Part shown: positions 44,883 through 57,800 of the stretch, one piece after another
Layout of the letters: every line of letters begins with the position of its first letter
Numbering within the stretch: the stretch's first letter is position 1
Assembly: GCA_002946415.1 (NCBI GenBank)
Contig: NJPS01000010.1
Span: forward strand, 1,364,001 to 1,428,000
Source of the DNA: Rutstroemia sp. NJR-2017a BVV2
Lineage: Eukaryota > Ascomycota > Leotiomycetes > Helotiales > Rutstroemiaceae
Length of the DNA: 64,000 bases
Direction of reading: 5' to 3'
Translations under genes and position numbers: made by a program
The notes under the pieces: generated by a model
Seen by the model: only the letters and a program-made list of their open reading frames with translations
The model's database searches: none
Told to the model about the DNA's origin: nothing

Positions 44883-45894
44883 CTACTTCGTTCCAGCAGC
44901 AGCCATTCTCTGGAAACAGGCCTTATACGCATCATGAATCTCCGGGACCTCATATCCATACTCCCCCAACTTCTTAACCAACTTCGTAGTATCCAGCTTG
45001 CAGTTACTACGACCGGCCTGGATGACCTTGGATTGCTCCTCAAGAGTGAAATTCTTCCATGTGAAGGAGGGTCGGACGTATTCTTTGAAAAGAGACAATA
45101 CTTCGTTGTGGGAAATGGCACCAGGGTTGGTGAAATTGTAGATGCCGGTTTCTTGGTGCTCGGCCATAAGGATGGAGGCTGGCAGGAGATCGTGCAGGAT
45201 GGTGTTGGAGTTGGGGATGTCGACTACGCGCTCGTATTTGGCGATCTTGGTGACGAAATTACGTGGGTGAAGGTCATCGCTGACGGGCATGCGTAGGCGG
45301 AGAATCAGAGTGTTCTTATATGTCTTCATAACCTGAGGAATTGTTAGCTTTTTGAATTGGTCGAGAGTATTCAATTGAACTAACCTCCTCAACGTGAGCC
45401 TTTGTCTCCGAGTAGAACGAGCCAGCAAAATTGGCTGGGTCAGTCTCCAAATATCCAGGTCCTCCAATTGGGTGTTTGTCATCGTATGTGTAGATACATC
45501 CTGTCGCAAAGACAGTAATGTGGATGTTTTTCAGATAGCAGCAATCGGTCAAGTTCAATGTCCCGATAACATTGCTTCGAATCGTCTCCTCCTTGTTATC
45601 CTCACACCAATCGACATTGGGGCGACCGGTGCATCCAGCACAATTGAGGACATGTGTAGGCTTATATTTCTCGAGCTCAGCAATGACGGCTTCGCGATTT
45701 TGCATACGAACAGTGGTCGTGTAGACTTCTTTGCCTTGGCTCTCGAGGAGGGTTTTGAGATGGCCTGTGGAATAGATGAACGAACGACTAGGTTAGCACG
45801 GTTCAACAGATCTTCGTCCGTTGTGGGGTAGACCCATACCTGCAACCCATCCTTCTCCTCCCCAGATCAAAAAGACGGGCTTTGATGCTGCCAT
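44883..45894 (-). CDS. UDP-4-keto-6-deoxyglucose 3,5-epimerase/4-reductase (UDP-rhamnose pathway)
   Basis: Three exons (45894-45840, 45764-45385, 45332-44883) give 294 aa. A short-chain Rossmann fold: VFLIWGGEGWVAGHL is the NADPH-binding Gly motif (split by intron 1), THVLNCAGCTGRPNVDWCED, the Thr-containing FATGCIYTYDD, and catalytic YSETK. Then LRLRMPVSDDLHPRNFVTKI and GIYNFTNPGAISHNEVL bind substrate. The block pattern is that of the fungal and plant bifunctional NRS/ER enzyme and of Botrytis and Magnaporthe ER proteins, which turn UDP-4-keto-6-deoxyglucose into UDP-rhamnose. The partner 4,6-dehydratase is not in this window. The alternative, a dTDP-rhamnose reductase-like protein of other role, is less likely. 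Rhamnose would serve cell-wall or extracellular glycans. Confidence 0.9.
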
Positions 45895-46907
45895 TGTAGT
45901 GCTGTTTGTTGAGATTTCTGGCGGAGAGTATGTTTTGAGGTTTTGTTTGCAAGGGAGAAGAGTGAGGAATAGAGTAATGTGAAAGAACGGTGAGTGGGAT
46001 ATGAAATGTTAAATACGAAGGAGGGGTTCAAAGCCATATATGCAAGGAGAGCAAAAAGCAAGGAGGTAATAAAAGCCCATGTACTCTGCACGCACCAGAC
46101 GATACAAATACGATACGATAATAATAACTAATAGGTAGGTAGTAAGATAAATACGACGCTGCTTAAGTAACGATAGTTCACCTGCTTAGGTGGTCAAAAA
46201 TATATGTACAAATGCTGACTGAGATACAGCTAGGTCGAAGATGGCGAAAACTTGAAGGACGGAAGCAACCCTTGTTTCCGATCTTGGTGTGTATCAGATC
46301 TGAAAGGGTCGGCCGCGTATGCAGCTTTCTATTTGCCCTTTCACCTTTTCACCTTGTCCCATAGGCTATTCATCTGTTTGGACGCTCGAGCAGTAGGAGT
46401 AGGTCGGCCGTGATGCGCACTAAAGCATATGCTGAGTCCCTAGATTGATAGACGGATAAAACCCTGCCCCTCAATGAGTGGGCAACGTTAACCCGCCACT
46501 CCACCCAGCCCCTGGCGCCTTTACCACAAACGGTATCGTGGGATTCGTATCAATACTGCATTGCTTTTTATGGTTGATTCAGAATCTGATATACTTAGAG
46601 CGGCGATGTTCCTTCAAACAATCATAGCTGAAGCACAAAATAATCATTGTCAATCATCCATAAGCTGCGACAGTCAAGACGTAACAAGATGAATTCTTTT
46701 GGAGGGGAAATTCTCGTTTACCTTATCACCGAACCATTAAGGTATGGAAAATCAGACCTAAGCCTTTCAATTGAAGCAATGACGGTGTCAAAATTTACAT
46801 ATTTATTATTTGGGTATCCTATCTGTCCCTACAACTCCAGAAATATATATTTGTGTATCAAATAAGCCAACCCACACATTATGAAAGATCCCAGCCATAA
46901 AAATCTC
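45895..46907. other. Intergenic: epimerase/reductase promoter region
   Basis: About 1 kb, with a short TAGG run near 46131-46143 and AT-rich stretch toward 46860. Short frames have no support. Confidence 0.5.
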
Positions 46908-49900
46908 CTATTTTGGCGAATCGCTGTTAGCGTTGCTGCTCACTGACTTTGTACTGAAACTACTCCTAGGAGTTGTTCTGGAGAGCACACCACCACGCTT
47001 CTTGCATGTTTTCGCAAGAAGCTTCCCAAGAGAAAAACTTGGAGGCAAGATTGAACTTCTTGGAGTTTGAGTCCTCGATTTTTCCACTCTCGAAGGTTGA
47101 ACTTGCTGTTTTAGCACCTTTTCAACGTCTCTTTGTCCATCCGAGGGAACCTTGACTCTGCTTCGTGAAGGGAAAAGTTGGGATATCGGCCGACTCGATG
47201 ATGATCTTGATGGTGTCTCTAGGCTACGCATCGATGTTGCGGGGCTAGTTAGTTCGATTGCAGATGCTTTCCTAGCAATGACCGGTAAAGACTCCTTTCT
47301 TGACGCAGATTTGTCAACAGAGGCTTTCGTATACTTCGAGTGTGAACTTCTACTCGGAGGACTACTTTTGTTCGGTTTTTCTGCACTTCCTTTCCAAGGC
47401 AAACTACGTCGCGCACTCCTAGGGCTCGGCGTATTAACAGCTGCTAGGTCTATTGCTGGACTTTCTTTATCCTTTGCAGATTCTTGAGCAGCGACTTGGC
47501 TATATGTTTCGAAAAATCTTCGTGAAACTGACTTTTTAGGTAGTTCAAGATCTTCTGTTGTGTGTGGGGGGGCCGTAGTTATGGCTGTCTCATCTAAGCT
47601 GGTCTGATGGTTGGTTCCCTTCTCCGTTATCACCAATCCTTCACTAGGGATAGGAGAAGGTCTCGGTCGTGATGCCATACTGTACTTCTGACGCAATGTT
47701 TCGACCAGAGTACGATCCAGTGAACCATCAGCTAGCGCGCTTTCAAGCCTGCCTGATGTTACAATACGGCCGCTTGGTTTTGGATGGAAATAGTCCATAT
47801 TGACTTCGTCCAGCTTGTTGTAAAACTGAATTCCCGTCAACCGTTCAGAATCACCTATTCTTAGGTGATTAGAGTAGTCTTCGGCGTAACAGCGAACAAA
47901 GTCATCCCATAAAGACTCATGGGGGCGCCTACTTGCCCCAAGCCATTCAAGGTAAACCAAAGCCTTGACGAATTGTTTCTCTGTCCCCCCGTAGTTTGGA
48001 TAGGCCCGGTAATACAGCTGATACAGATTCGGCTGTTGGCTCTCGGCTTGTAAGCTTGCATCTGAGTTTGCGCCATCTGCGGCAACGGACCCCGAAATTG
48101 GCGCCGCGGAGAGATTATGGGAAATAACTTGATCATTTGCCGATGTGGGAGACTGTTCTCCTCGAATATGGGACGTGCGGCTATTAACGGATGTAGGAGA
48201 AGTTTGGTGCTCGGTGATAGCTGTTGGTTTCGTACACTCCTTGGCAGTCGATACATCGTCCGGGTCAATGCTTGAGAGACGCCGTAATATTTCTCGTCTA
48301 CTGGCCCTTACCATTTGATCTCTGTCTATGACAGATGTGTCCTCCTGGCTAAACCCAAGCGCCGCGAGATCTTTGATCTTCCTTCGTTTTCTAGGTTGTT
48401 CTCCGTGGTCTGCTCGTTCTTCACGAACGTTTGAGACAAGGGGCGGACTGTGGGGTTGAGAATTTTGGTTTGGGATTGGTAATATGTCACCTCCTCCATC
48501 GAGATTAGGGATTGGCTGAGGCGAAGAAGCCTGGAACACCAGCAGAGTCTGGTCAATAACACTTGGTGCAGACGACGACAGATCTAATCGGCGACGAGAT
48601 ATTTGAACGCTGGAGCTACTTTTATCGGTACTTCCTGCATCTTGCATTTCCTGCGCCATAGTCATCGGAACGTAGGGGAGGGGCGTAGCACGCTCGCTGT
48701 AGTCTGTACTTGTAGACTGTGATATCACGATAGGGTCTACACGCTTCGAGCCCTCTGCGATTGGACGGGGTTGTGAACTTGAGTATGTCCCTGGTATAAA
48801 CACATCTGTGGACGGCTCTATGTCGCTGTGTTTCTTCTGACTAGGGGTCTTTTCCACTTGAATGAGCAGTTCGCTGTGGTTGATCCTTGTAGGAAGTCGT
48901 TGAGAGACTTGAAGGCCTGTACCCTTAGCAGGGCTGGATTTGTGAATCTCTTCACCAAGCGCATGAGGAATATCTAACTCTAAGTCTTCTTCGTCGGTCT
49001 GGCTGCTGGATAGAGGCCTATGAAAAGCTTCTCTGGGAGCCCCTGCTGCTCGTATTCGATTTGGCGTGGTAACACTAAAGGCAGGTGACTCGACCATACG
49101 CTTTCGAAAAGAGTCCGATTCGAAGAGGTCGGTAGTTATGCCACTTTTACCCTTCAAATCATTAGCCCTCATCGGCGTTGCATTGGTGCGACTTTGAGGT
49201 GAACTGGTAAAGTCGTTGCTGACCGGCGAACCGGTTTCGAGTACAGTAGCTTGCTTCCTGGGTCTTGAGTTCACGGCCGGACTTGGCTGGGAAAAGTCTG
49301 ACTCATCATCTGTGCTTCCACTGTGGTCAATCTCAGGGGGGTCAGACTCCTGGGTGGTTACAGCGATCTGCGATGACTTTTGATTCAGTCCACTATCGTA
49401 ACCTTGTCCAGGATCTGTGGTGCTATTTGGAACTAATTTCTTGCTTTGCAACAAATGACGACCTTCACCACCAAGCGCGACATCAATAGAAGGTGCCTGC
49501 TGAGTGGCATTTCCCCTATTAAAGACTTGGGCATTTGCATGGTCATCTTCACTGTCATCTACGGACTCATCTTCATGAGCATCAGAATCATTATCTTGTC
49601 CGCTTTCGTCATTGTTGACCGAAACTCGGACTGCAGCCTGTGATTCATGAAACTTGATTTGATCTTGGAGGACTCTTTTTGGAATGCGAGCTTCGTCCTG
49701 TGATACGTCAAACCATGAATCCTCACAATCCAAAAGCAATTTCTGGTCCTTTTCGATACGCTCATAGCAACGAGGGACGAATCTAGACGTTTTTTGAAAT
49801 GCATAAACTCGTGCGTGTTGATCAGTCTGTTCATTCGTCTTGGTACTGGGCTTCGCATCGTTGGGGCTGAATTTCTCGGTTCTGGAATCTGTGTTTTCCA

Positions 49901-50944
49901 AAACGGATGCCATTTGTGTCCTGCCCGTAGAGCGAACAGAAGACAAGGTTGTACCCTTTCGATCCAACTTTGGTGACGCTTGCTCCACGTTCGTTTTCGA
50001 CTGTGCGTTACCAGGTGATTCCTGTGAGTGGGACGGCTGCGAGAGACGTTTCTTCGAGGTCCTGAAAGAATCGATCCCCTTCTCGCATTCATCCTTTCGA
50101 AATGAGACTGGAGGTGGCGGCTTGGTTGTAGGCAAAGCTGGCTCAATCAAAGATAATACATCCTTCTTTCGTCTTCCTTGGTTTGCTAGGTTCCGTCCGT
50201 TGCTCAATATCTCGGTGTTTTGTTCGAGTGGCATGTTGGGAATTTGCGTTGCGAAATTAAGAGAATCTGAAGCATACGATGCCTGGGGTTGGGAATTAGT
50301 CGTAAGCTGTGAATCATTATCACGGCCTACACGATTCATAACCTCGCTGATCTGTGATAGAAGGTCTCTGATTGACTGTTCATTTTCAAGAGGACGGGAT
50401 GATCGATCTTGTGCATGGCATCCTTTGCTCTTGAAGTTCGTAACATGTAGACTGAGCCTTGCTGATCCAGATGTAGCATCGCATATCGGTATATGAAGTT
50501 AGTTTCGGACAAAATCTCTGCGATCAAAGCCTGCTTACTAGATGACAGGCGCCAGTCAATGCAACAGTTCGACCGATAAGTCCCTCGGGGTATTTGCATG
50601 CGTTCTTCTTCGCAAAAGTGGAAACATGCCTAGCGTCGAATTCTACTCCAATCTTTGTGAATCCGTCGGAAAGATAGAGAACATGATGTGATTTGTTTGG
50701 TGGCTTCACATGTATTCTATCAGCATGCAAGCTTCATAAAGACGAAAAGGGATCAACGAACGCCAATAATCTGGACCAGGCCGGGTGTATCGAGCCTGAT
50801 CCTAAGGTTCTTTTCAGCATATCGAAAGTCTTCAGGTCCTTTTGTGACAACATCGTCTAAGCTCTCCAATGACTTGACCTGCTGAAGACCATTGGCCAGG
50901 GATCGCTCAACTTCTCGGACGAGCCATTCTCGCAGCACTGACAT
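46908..50944 (-). CDS. TPP1/Tpz1/Est3-like OB-fold protein (candidate shelterin subunit)
   Basis: Start MSVLREWLVREVERSLANGL at 50944, then exons interrupted by introns near 50.75 and 50.5 kb (exact ends not settled), then one long exon to 46908; about 1300 aa. The N-terminal 190 residues fit the TPP1/Est3 OB fold: amphipathic REWLVREVE helix, LRIRLDTPGLVQIIGV, HHVLYLSDGFTKIGVEFD (like LLVSDGTHSVRCLV in human TPP1), LIGRTVALTGACHL and ARLSLHVTNFKSKGC. A very long Ser/Thr/Pro-rich disordered middle follows. Near 47740-48040 a second folded block, LYQLYYRAYPNYGGTEKQF to YNKLDEVNMDYFHPKP, occurs; I recall similar blocks in long fungal TPP1-like proteins. Proposed role: bridging telomeric DNA-binding Pot1 to the rest of shelterin and to telomerase. 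Homology is inferred from pattern only. Confidence 0.75.
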
Positions 50945-51808
50945 GGTGATGCATAAGGACGTCGAGTCAAGATCGGGCGACAATTGCACAATTCTAGATA
51001 GCAGTCATTTCGAGCCGTCAGCCAATTGAAGATCGAGTATCGATGCCGCTCTCAGCACAATGACGATGGTAAGGCCGTTCTTATGTCGAATATTGAAAGT
51101 GGTAGTATTGAATTAAATCTGAGGCAAATGGATAATTCACAGCTCTGCTGGGATTCGAGAGACGCGTTCTATCGCGTCTAGACTTAAAAGCTTAAAGTGC
51201 TCCGACCAAGTGGGGTACGTGTGGCAGTGTACAGCATGTGCATATATGTGGCTTGTAAATCATCGGACCTAAAGTGCTCCGTCATAGAACCAAGCTTGTT
51301 GATAACCCTTCTTGCCAACCTTATCGGTACAACTACACAGATCAAAGGTACCATCCGCAGCCCGTTCTTATACGATACCTAGGATTTCCAAGAAAGGCAA
51401 CACTCTATCGGTCCTTCCCAATACTCGCGCATCTTCACCATAGAGTTGGCAATACAGCGCGTGCACCACTAATGAAGTATCATGAGTCAATAATTACCGC
51501 CACGGAAATGCTGCCCCAACTTTTCAGTCAGTTAATGCACCCTTCCAAGCTGCCCCAAACCTGTCAACAAACTCTCTTTACTGACTGCCCACGAAGACCA
51601 GCCTATCTATTTCGTCTCACACCCGAATTTTACGAGAAGCTTGGATTCATGACATGACCAAGCATTCCAGAAGCCGTTTGAGGCTGTCGTACCGTCCTCG
51701 TTTACAACATTCATCCCACTTCACCTACGGAAACTTCAACCTGCTTCAGGAGTAATAACTCTTTCGAGATCCATAGGCTGGAAGCCGAACACTATCAGAT
51801 AACAGCGC
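50945..51808. promoter_or_regulatory. Divergent spacer between TPP1-like gene and FAB1
   Basis: 864 bp between start codons. A 127-codon plus frame (51274-51657) in the spacer lacks domains and looks like chance or leader sequence. No telomeric-repeat motif (TTAGGG)n was seen. Confidence 0.5.
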
Positions 51809-54800
51809 ATGATGTCGGCCAATAACTCTCCCAAGCCTTACAATGCGCAGCCTTCGCTCATCCCCCTTGGCAATTCGTCTCGTCGAGGCTCGCTGGCATC
51901 CATTTCCGGGGGCACGCCGATCAATAAAGAACAACTAGCACAAGCTCTGGACAAAATACATAGCACAGCTTGTCAGTCGGAAACCCTTACTACATTCAAC
52001 GAGTTTGCCTCACCACCACCCTCGTCTTCACATCCAGAGAGTAAAGGAATTGCGGGGGATATTATGCAGAATGGCTTGAGCGGATTATACAGTCGGTTTC
52101 GGGGCGCGGTTTCAGCAGGTAAAGAGAAGATAGGTTCTTCATCGAAGGGAGACAACGAGAGTGTGGATACAATATCTATCAGAAGTCAAAACGTAACTAC
52201 CCCTACTTCGAAAAGCTCAACTGGTTTCACGCGAGAGGATTCTGGCATCGCTGTATCTCCGATTTTGCGCTCAACAGCATCATCACAACTCCATTCACCA
52301 AGTGTATCCTTCACTATGGCAAACTCGTCTGAGAGCCAATCTCAAGCGTTGAGGTCATCACAAAGTTCTTTTTCGACACCTGCAGGCACTTCTAAACCGC
52401 TCCCGGCAAGCAGACCCGCGATCAATCCGATGACTAAGGCAACATCTTCGTCTGCAGTTGTACCTACTGTAGCACCGGTAAATGTAAACGCCTTCAAAGA
52501 TGGCGACCGACCCCGCTTGGGAAGCTCAGATTTGACGCTTGAAAAGGCCAACAAGAAGAAAGGAACCGAGAAGCTAGACATTACATCACCTGTGGATTAT
52601 GCCCTTACTGGATCATCGGGACTAACCGATGCTACAGAAAGTCGGCGCTTCCCAAGTAATTCTTCGGTCATGGATAGCTCTCAGGCTTACGATTTGGAGC
52701 ACTTAAAAGGAGCAAATGCCGGTCGCATGTCCCTTGGCAATATCGAATCTCAAAAAGACGCCCAGGATGCTGACACTAGTATTACTGGCAGGACTAAATC
52801 AATGAGCAATCCTAAGACCAATCTTAAAACAGCTTCATCAGCACTTTCTTCTCTCAAAGCATCTGATGCAAGACCAGGGACTTCCCCGCGGCTCGTCATC
52901 CCGGACGGTGTGAGACGACCTCCAGCTGTCGAGCGCATAACGCAGGCACATCTCCCTGGCTATCAAGACCCGCGCACTTCTTCGACGGATCGCAGTACAG
53001 CCGAAGCTAGTCCTATTCATACTTCTGCCCACAATAATGTTCAGCACGACTCATTTGGTGCGGATGAAGGCTCATCGAAGACTCGGCAGCGTATTCCTGG
53101 CACTACTCCAAGTGGCCAAGGTGCTGAAGTTGTCAGCGCTCGACTCGAGCAGATGCGGAAGCAAGTTTTAAGTAAAGAGTTCTGGATGGCTGATGATATC
53201 TGCAAGGAATGCTTTCTTTGTGGTGATCCATTCACAGCGTTCCGGAGAAAACATCATTGTCGAACTTGTGGATGCATTTTTGATTCCAAGTGCACATACA
53301 CGGTATCGGGACAGAGATTCGGTGTCCAGGGTTCTCTACGAATGTGTAAAACCTGCCTCGACATCATCAATAGGCGACATGACAGTAGTGGATCTGATGA
53401 CTCAGATGATGAGGCAGGGCTACCGACCTTTTTCCAATCACAACAAGCAAAGTTTGATTCCTCAACGTCAACGAGGCCGGATCAGATAGAAATCCCGAGT
53501 ATGGAACAGTTGAAGATGGGAGATGATGCTAGACCCTTAGCAACTCCAATGATGGCCATACCTGCTACGCGCAGAATTGGTGAATCTACGAACAGGCGCT
53601 CCGCTGTCCTGGAGATAGATGCCCCTCAGCTGAGCCGACCAAGCTCGTCAAGATCTCTCAAAGCTCTGTCTGCTACCACGCGACCTGTATCTTCTAGTCA
53701 CAAACGGCATCAATCTAAACACAACTTTCTTGGTAGATTCAAGAATTCGGCTGAAGATAGAGCCCCGTTTCATCGGGGAGTAACCGATGACATGTTGAAA
53801 GGGGCTCGCTTACCGGCTTTTCATGACGATAATATCATTGATCCAGATCTGGCACCGTACATGTCAGATGAAGGTTCCAGTGCGGACGAACAAATGAGCA
53901 TTTTTGCTACGATGAATAGTACTAACATCCCAACTTCAGCTTTTGAAAACGACAAAGCTGGTTTTGGATCGCTCTTGAACGCGACGAAGAGACACCGTGC
54001 TAGGACTGGCGAAAAGAGCGTTAGTGGAATCAGTTTTACAAGCCGTGGTTTAGAGGACTCCGGCGCAACAGTGGGAGCATTTACACGGCCAAACCGTAGA
54101 AGGAACCTCAGCGCTGCCAGTAACAGTCTTCATCATACTCGACCTTCGCCGCGACAAACTAGACCACCAAGTATGGCAATGGGATTCGGAAATGTCAGTG
54201 AGGAAATTGCTAACTCGGAACACATGTCCGATCCACCTACTGCAATGAGCGGCCCTCTGAGGATGACTCGCAGTGCTTCAATGCGTGATGCCAAGGCTCC
54301 TGTAGTTGAACTAAATAACGCAAGTCTGCATCATGTTCGCCGACTCCTTCATCAGTTGTTAGAAGATGCCAACGTTCCAAACATAAGCTCCTGGGAGAAA
54401 GCTCTCATACCAATCCTTCTACAGTGCACCGACGACGTCAATCCTGATGTGCGGCGTGGAGATGATATAGACATCCGTCATTATGTAAAATTGAAGAAGA
54501 TTCCCGGTGGAAGACCTGGAGATACATCCTACGTGTCCGGTGTTGTTTTCACCAAAAACCTTGCACTTAAAAGCATGCCTCGGAGCATATCAAATCCTCG
54601 CATCGTTATAGTATCGTTTCCAATAGAATATCAACGTCACCAAACGTCTTTTATGAGTCTAGAGCCAGTAATAGCTCAAGAGAAAGAGTTCCTGAGGAAT
54701 ATGGTCAACCGAATCGCGTCGTTGCGACCTCAGCTTCTATTGGTTCAAAAGCACATATCTGGTCTTGCTTTGCAGTATCTTGCCGAGGCAAACATTGCTG

Positions 54801-57800
54801 TTATCTATAATGTGAAGCCGTCAGTGATAGAAGCTGTATCACGATGCGCACAAACAGAAGTGATATCCTCTATCGACATGGTAGCTCTAAAACCAGTGCA
54901 CATTGGTAAAAGCTCCGGCTTCGACGTCAAAACGTACGTTCATAGCGACATACCAGGGAAGAAGAAAACTTATGTCTATCTCTCAGGATGTCCAAAGGAG
55001 CTAGGTTGTACGATCGCTCTTCGTGGTGCCAGCATGCCTATACTCGCTAGAATGAAGCAAATCACTGAGTTCATGGTATATGTGGTTTACAATCTAAAAC
55101 TCGAAACATGTTTAATGAGAGACGAGTTTGTTCTCATACCATCTGTGGCTGAAAGCGGACGACTCTCGCCTGAACAACATCAGACTCTTCAACCATCCCA
55201 CTCAACAGCATCAGATACGGTCTTGCCTATACAGGATACAGTTGTTGCTGCAAGTACCGTGCTGGAAAGTGATGTTGGGTCAGAAGCACATAAGTCGAAC
55301 GGCAACCCAGAAGAGCAGACAAATAAGAGTATGTCCGTTGATAGGCTTGATAGCGCCGATACAAATGGAGAAACTCAAGGTCTTGCTGCCGAACCTAAAA
55401 CACCGAAGATGATTTCCGCCCATGAATCACATGTTCATTCATCGCAGGATGATCAAGTGCCTGAAGATGTGCCCATGCCAACTTTCTACAGTGACATGGT
55501 AGCCAAACATCAAACTAAAATTCTTTCCGCTTCACCGTTCGTCAAGTTCTCGCAACCATACCTCCTGATGCGAGCCCGGGAACAAGAACGTCGACTGGTT
55601 TACCTTAAACGACTTCGTGATCAGGACACGTTCGAAGAGCAGACCGACACAGAAAAGTCTAAGCCCCAGAAGTTTCAACTCATAAAGCCAGAGATGGTTC
55701 GCGAGAGCGTCAAAAACGCTCCAAGACAAATCATGGAGGTTCTACATGCAGTACACGATGCCGAGTATGACAAAGCATTACACAATTACCAGACGCAAAC
55801 ACGCCAATGGGAAAACTATATCCAAGGCAATCTTAATCTATTCGATCCTTACGCGCACCAGAATATTACTGTGCTATATACGGTTGTTTGCACAGAAACA
55901 TCGATTCCGTGTGCAGGACCCGATCTTCTTACTCTTGCCTTCTACACCGAACATGAAATATCAGCAGAAATTGATCCCGATTGTACACTCGGTCAGTATG
56001 TGGAGGATCTTTGTTTGTCAATCAATACAATCTGCTCATTCAGTGGATGCGAGCGAAAAATGTCAGAGCATCACAGGACTTATGTACACGGCGAAGCTCG
56101 CATCACTGTCTTTGTTGAAAGATCACCTTGTCGCATTAAAGGGCTTCAAGACTCCATCTTGATGTGGAGTTACTGCAAGAAATGCCAAAAGGAAACCCAG
56201 GTGATGCCGATGTCTGAGAGCACTTGGAAATACTCGTTTGGAAAATACCTTGAGCTATCTTTCTGGAGTAGTGAATTACACCTCCGAGCAGGCATATGCC
56301 CTCATGACTTGCATCGGGATCATTTGCGATATTTCGGTTTCCGCAACGTTGCAATCAGGATACATTATGACCCGATTGACCTCCTTGAAATTGTGGTGCC
56401 CCGAACAAGAATTACATGGAAAGTTGAAAACGACCTCAGACTCAAGAATGATCTGTTTACCAAGATAGAAGAGCGATGGAATCGTTTCATGGCATCTGTT
56501 ATATCCAGAATCAAAGGAATAAATATCGATAGTGTGGCACCGGAAAAAGCTGAAGCTTGCAAAGTGGAAATTGAGCGTCTCACCAAACGTGCACATGACG
56601 AGCACGCTGCCCTCTTGCGAAAATTACAAGAAAAATACATGGAGTCCAAATATTACGAAATTGTACCCCTGAATAGAGCCTTAAGGGCCATGCAAGAAAA
56701 AGTTGCCGGCTGGGACGATGCTTTCGCCGACTTCGATGGGAATTTCTTCCCCTCAGAAAAAGATATTAGAAGGCTCGCCGCGATTCAGCTCAAAAGGATG
56801 TTTATGGACCGCGATGAATCTTCTACTTCCTTAGCTTCAGTGGAAACAAATGACGCGCAATCTGATGTTGACGAAAAGAACAATGAGCCAATGTCAGCTC
56901 AAATAACACCAGAGGACACTATCCTTGTCGAGGAAACTCAAGACACTTCACCATCCGCCCCTCAAGATGAGTCAATTCCAGACAATGTTGAAGCAGAAAC
57001 TATTGATACTGTGGAAATGTCACCTTCTGAACAGGCCATGCCATTACAAAGGCTGGAAGGATTTGAGCACCTTGATCTTGCAGTTCAAGACACAGTGGGG
57101 CCAAAGACATTAGAGCTGGAAATTCTTACAGAATCCCCCGAGAGCGCAAGTCCAAGTCCTCTCGATGTAGAGATTTCCCCGAATGACTCTAGCCTGACTT
57201 CCAGTCCGACTTTGGGGGAGAAAGTCGAAAGATTACGGAAAGCAAATCAATTGTCTGGGGAGCCAAGTCAGATTACTCCAGAGCCCTCAGGAATCCCAAG
57301 GCCATCGGAACGTGGGGTTTCACGCCGCAGTGCTACATCTCCACCACTCAACCGTACGCAGTCACAACCCGCTGGTACATTACGTCGCCTGCAGCCCATG
57401 ACGAATAAGTCATACCTGAGGCAGGGCGAGGCGCGCAATTCAAGCGAAACCTTACCTCCAAGTCTTGAATCCCTCAGATCATCTACTACAGAGACTCTAA
57501 AGGCAACTGACAAGAGACTTTCTGAAAGACTGGGTTTAGGAGCTCTCAAACAGCATCGAAAGGCCGGTCATTCGTTGATTCCAAGATCTGTACAAACGCC
57601 GAAGCGCAAAGATTCCAAAGTCACCACGTTAGCAAAGCATTTTGAACAACTTAGCAGAGAATTCGAAAAGGAACGTTTACGAGATCGAAAGCAACGTGCG
57701 GCAAAAGTGACACAGTCTAGAGCCTTTCCAAAGGCATCATCGAAACCAATTGTAGAAGTGTACAAAGATGTAAATGAAGCGGTCGAAGAGCGAGGACCAC

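Noticed and set aside
51274..51657. 127-codon frame between the TPP1-like gene and FAB1
   Set aside because: No domain and lies in a divergent promoter region.
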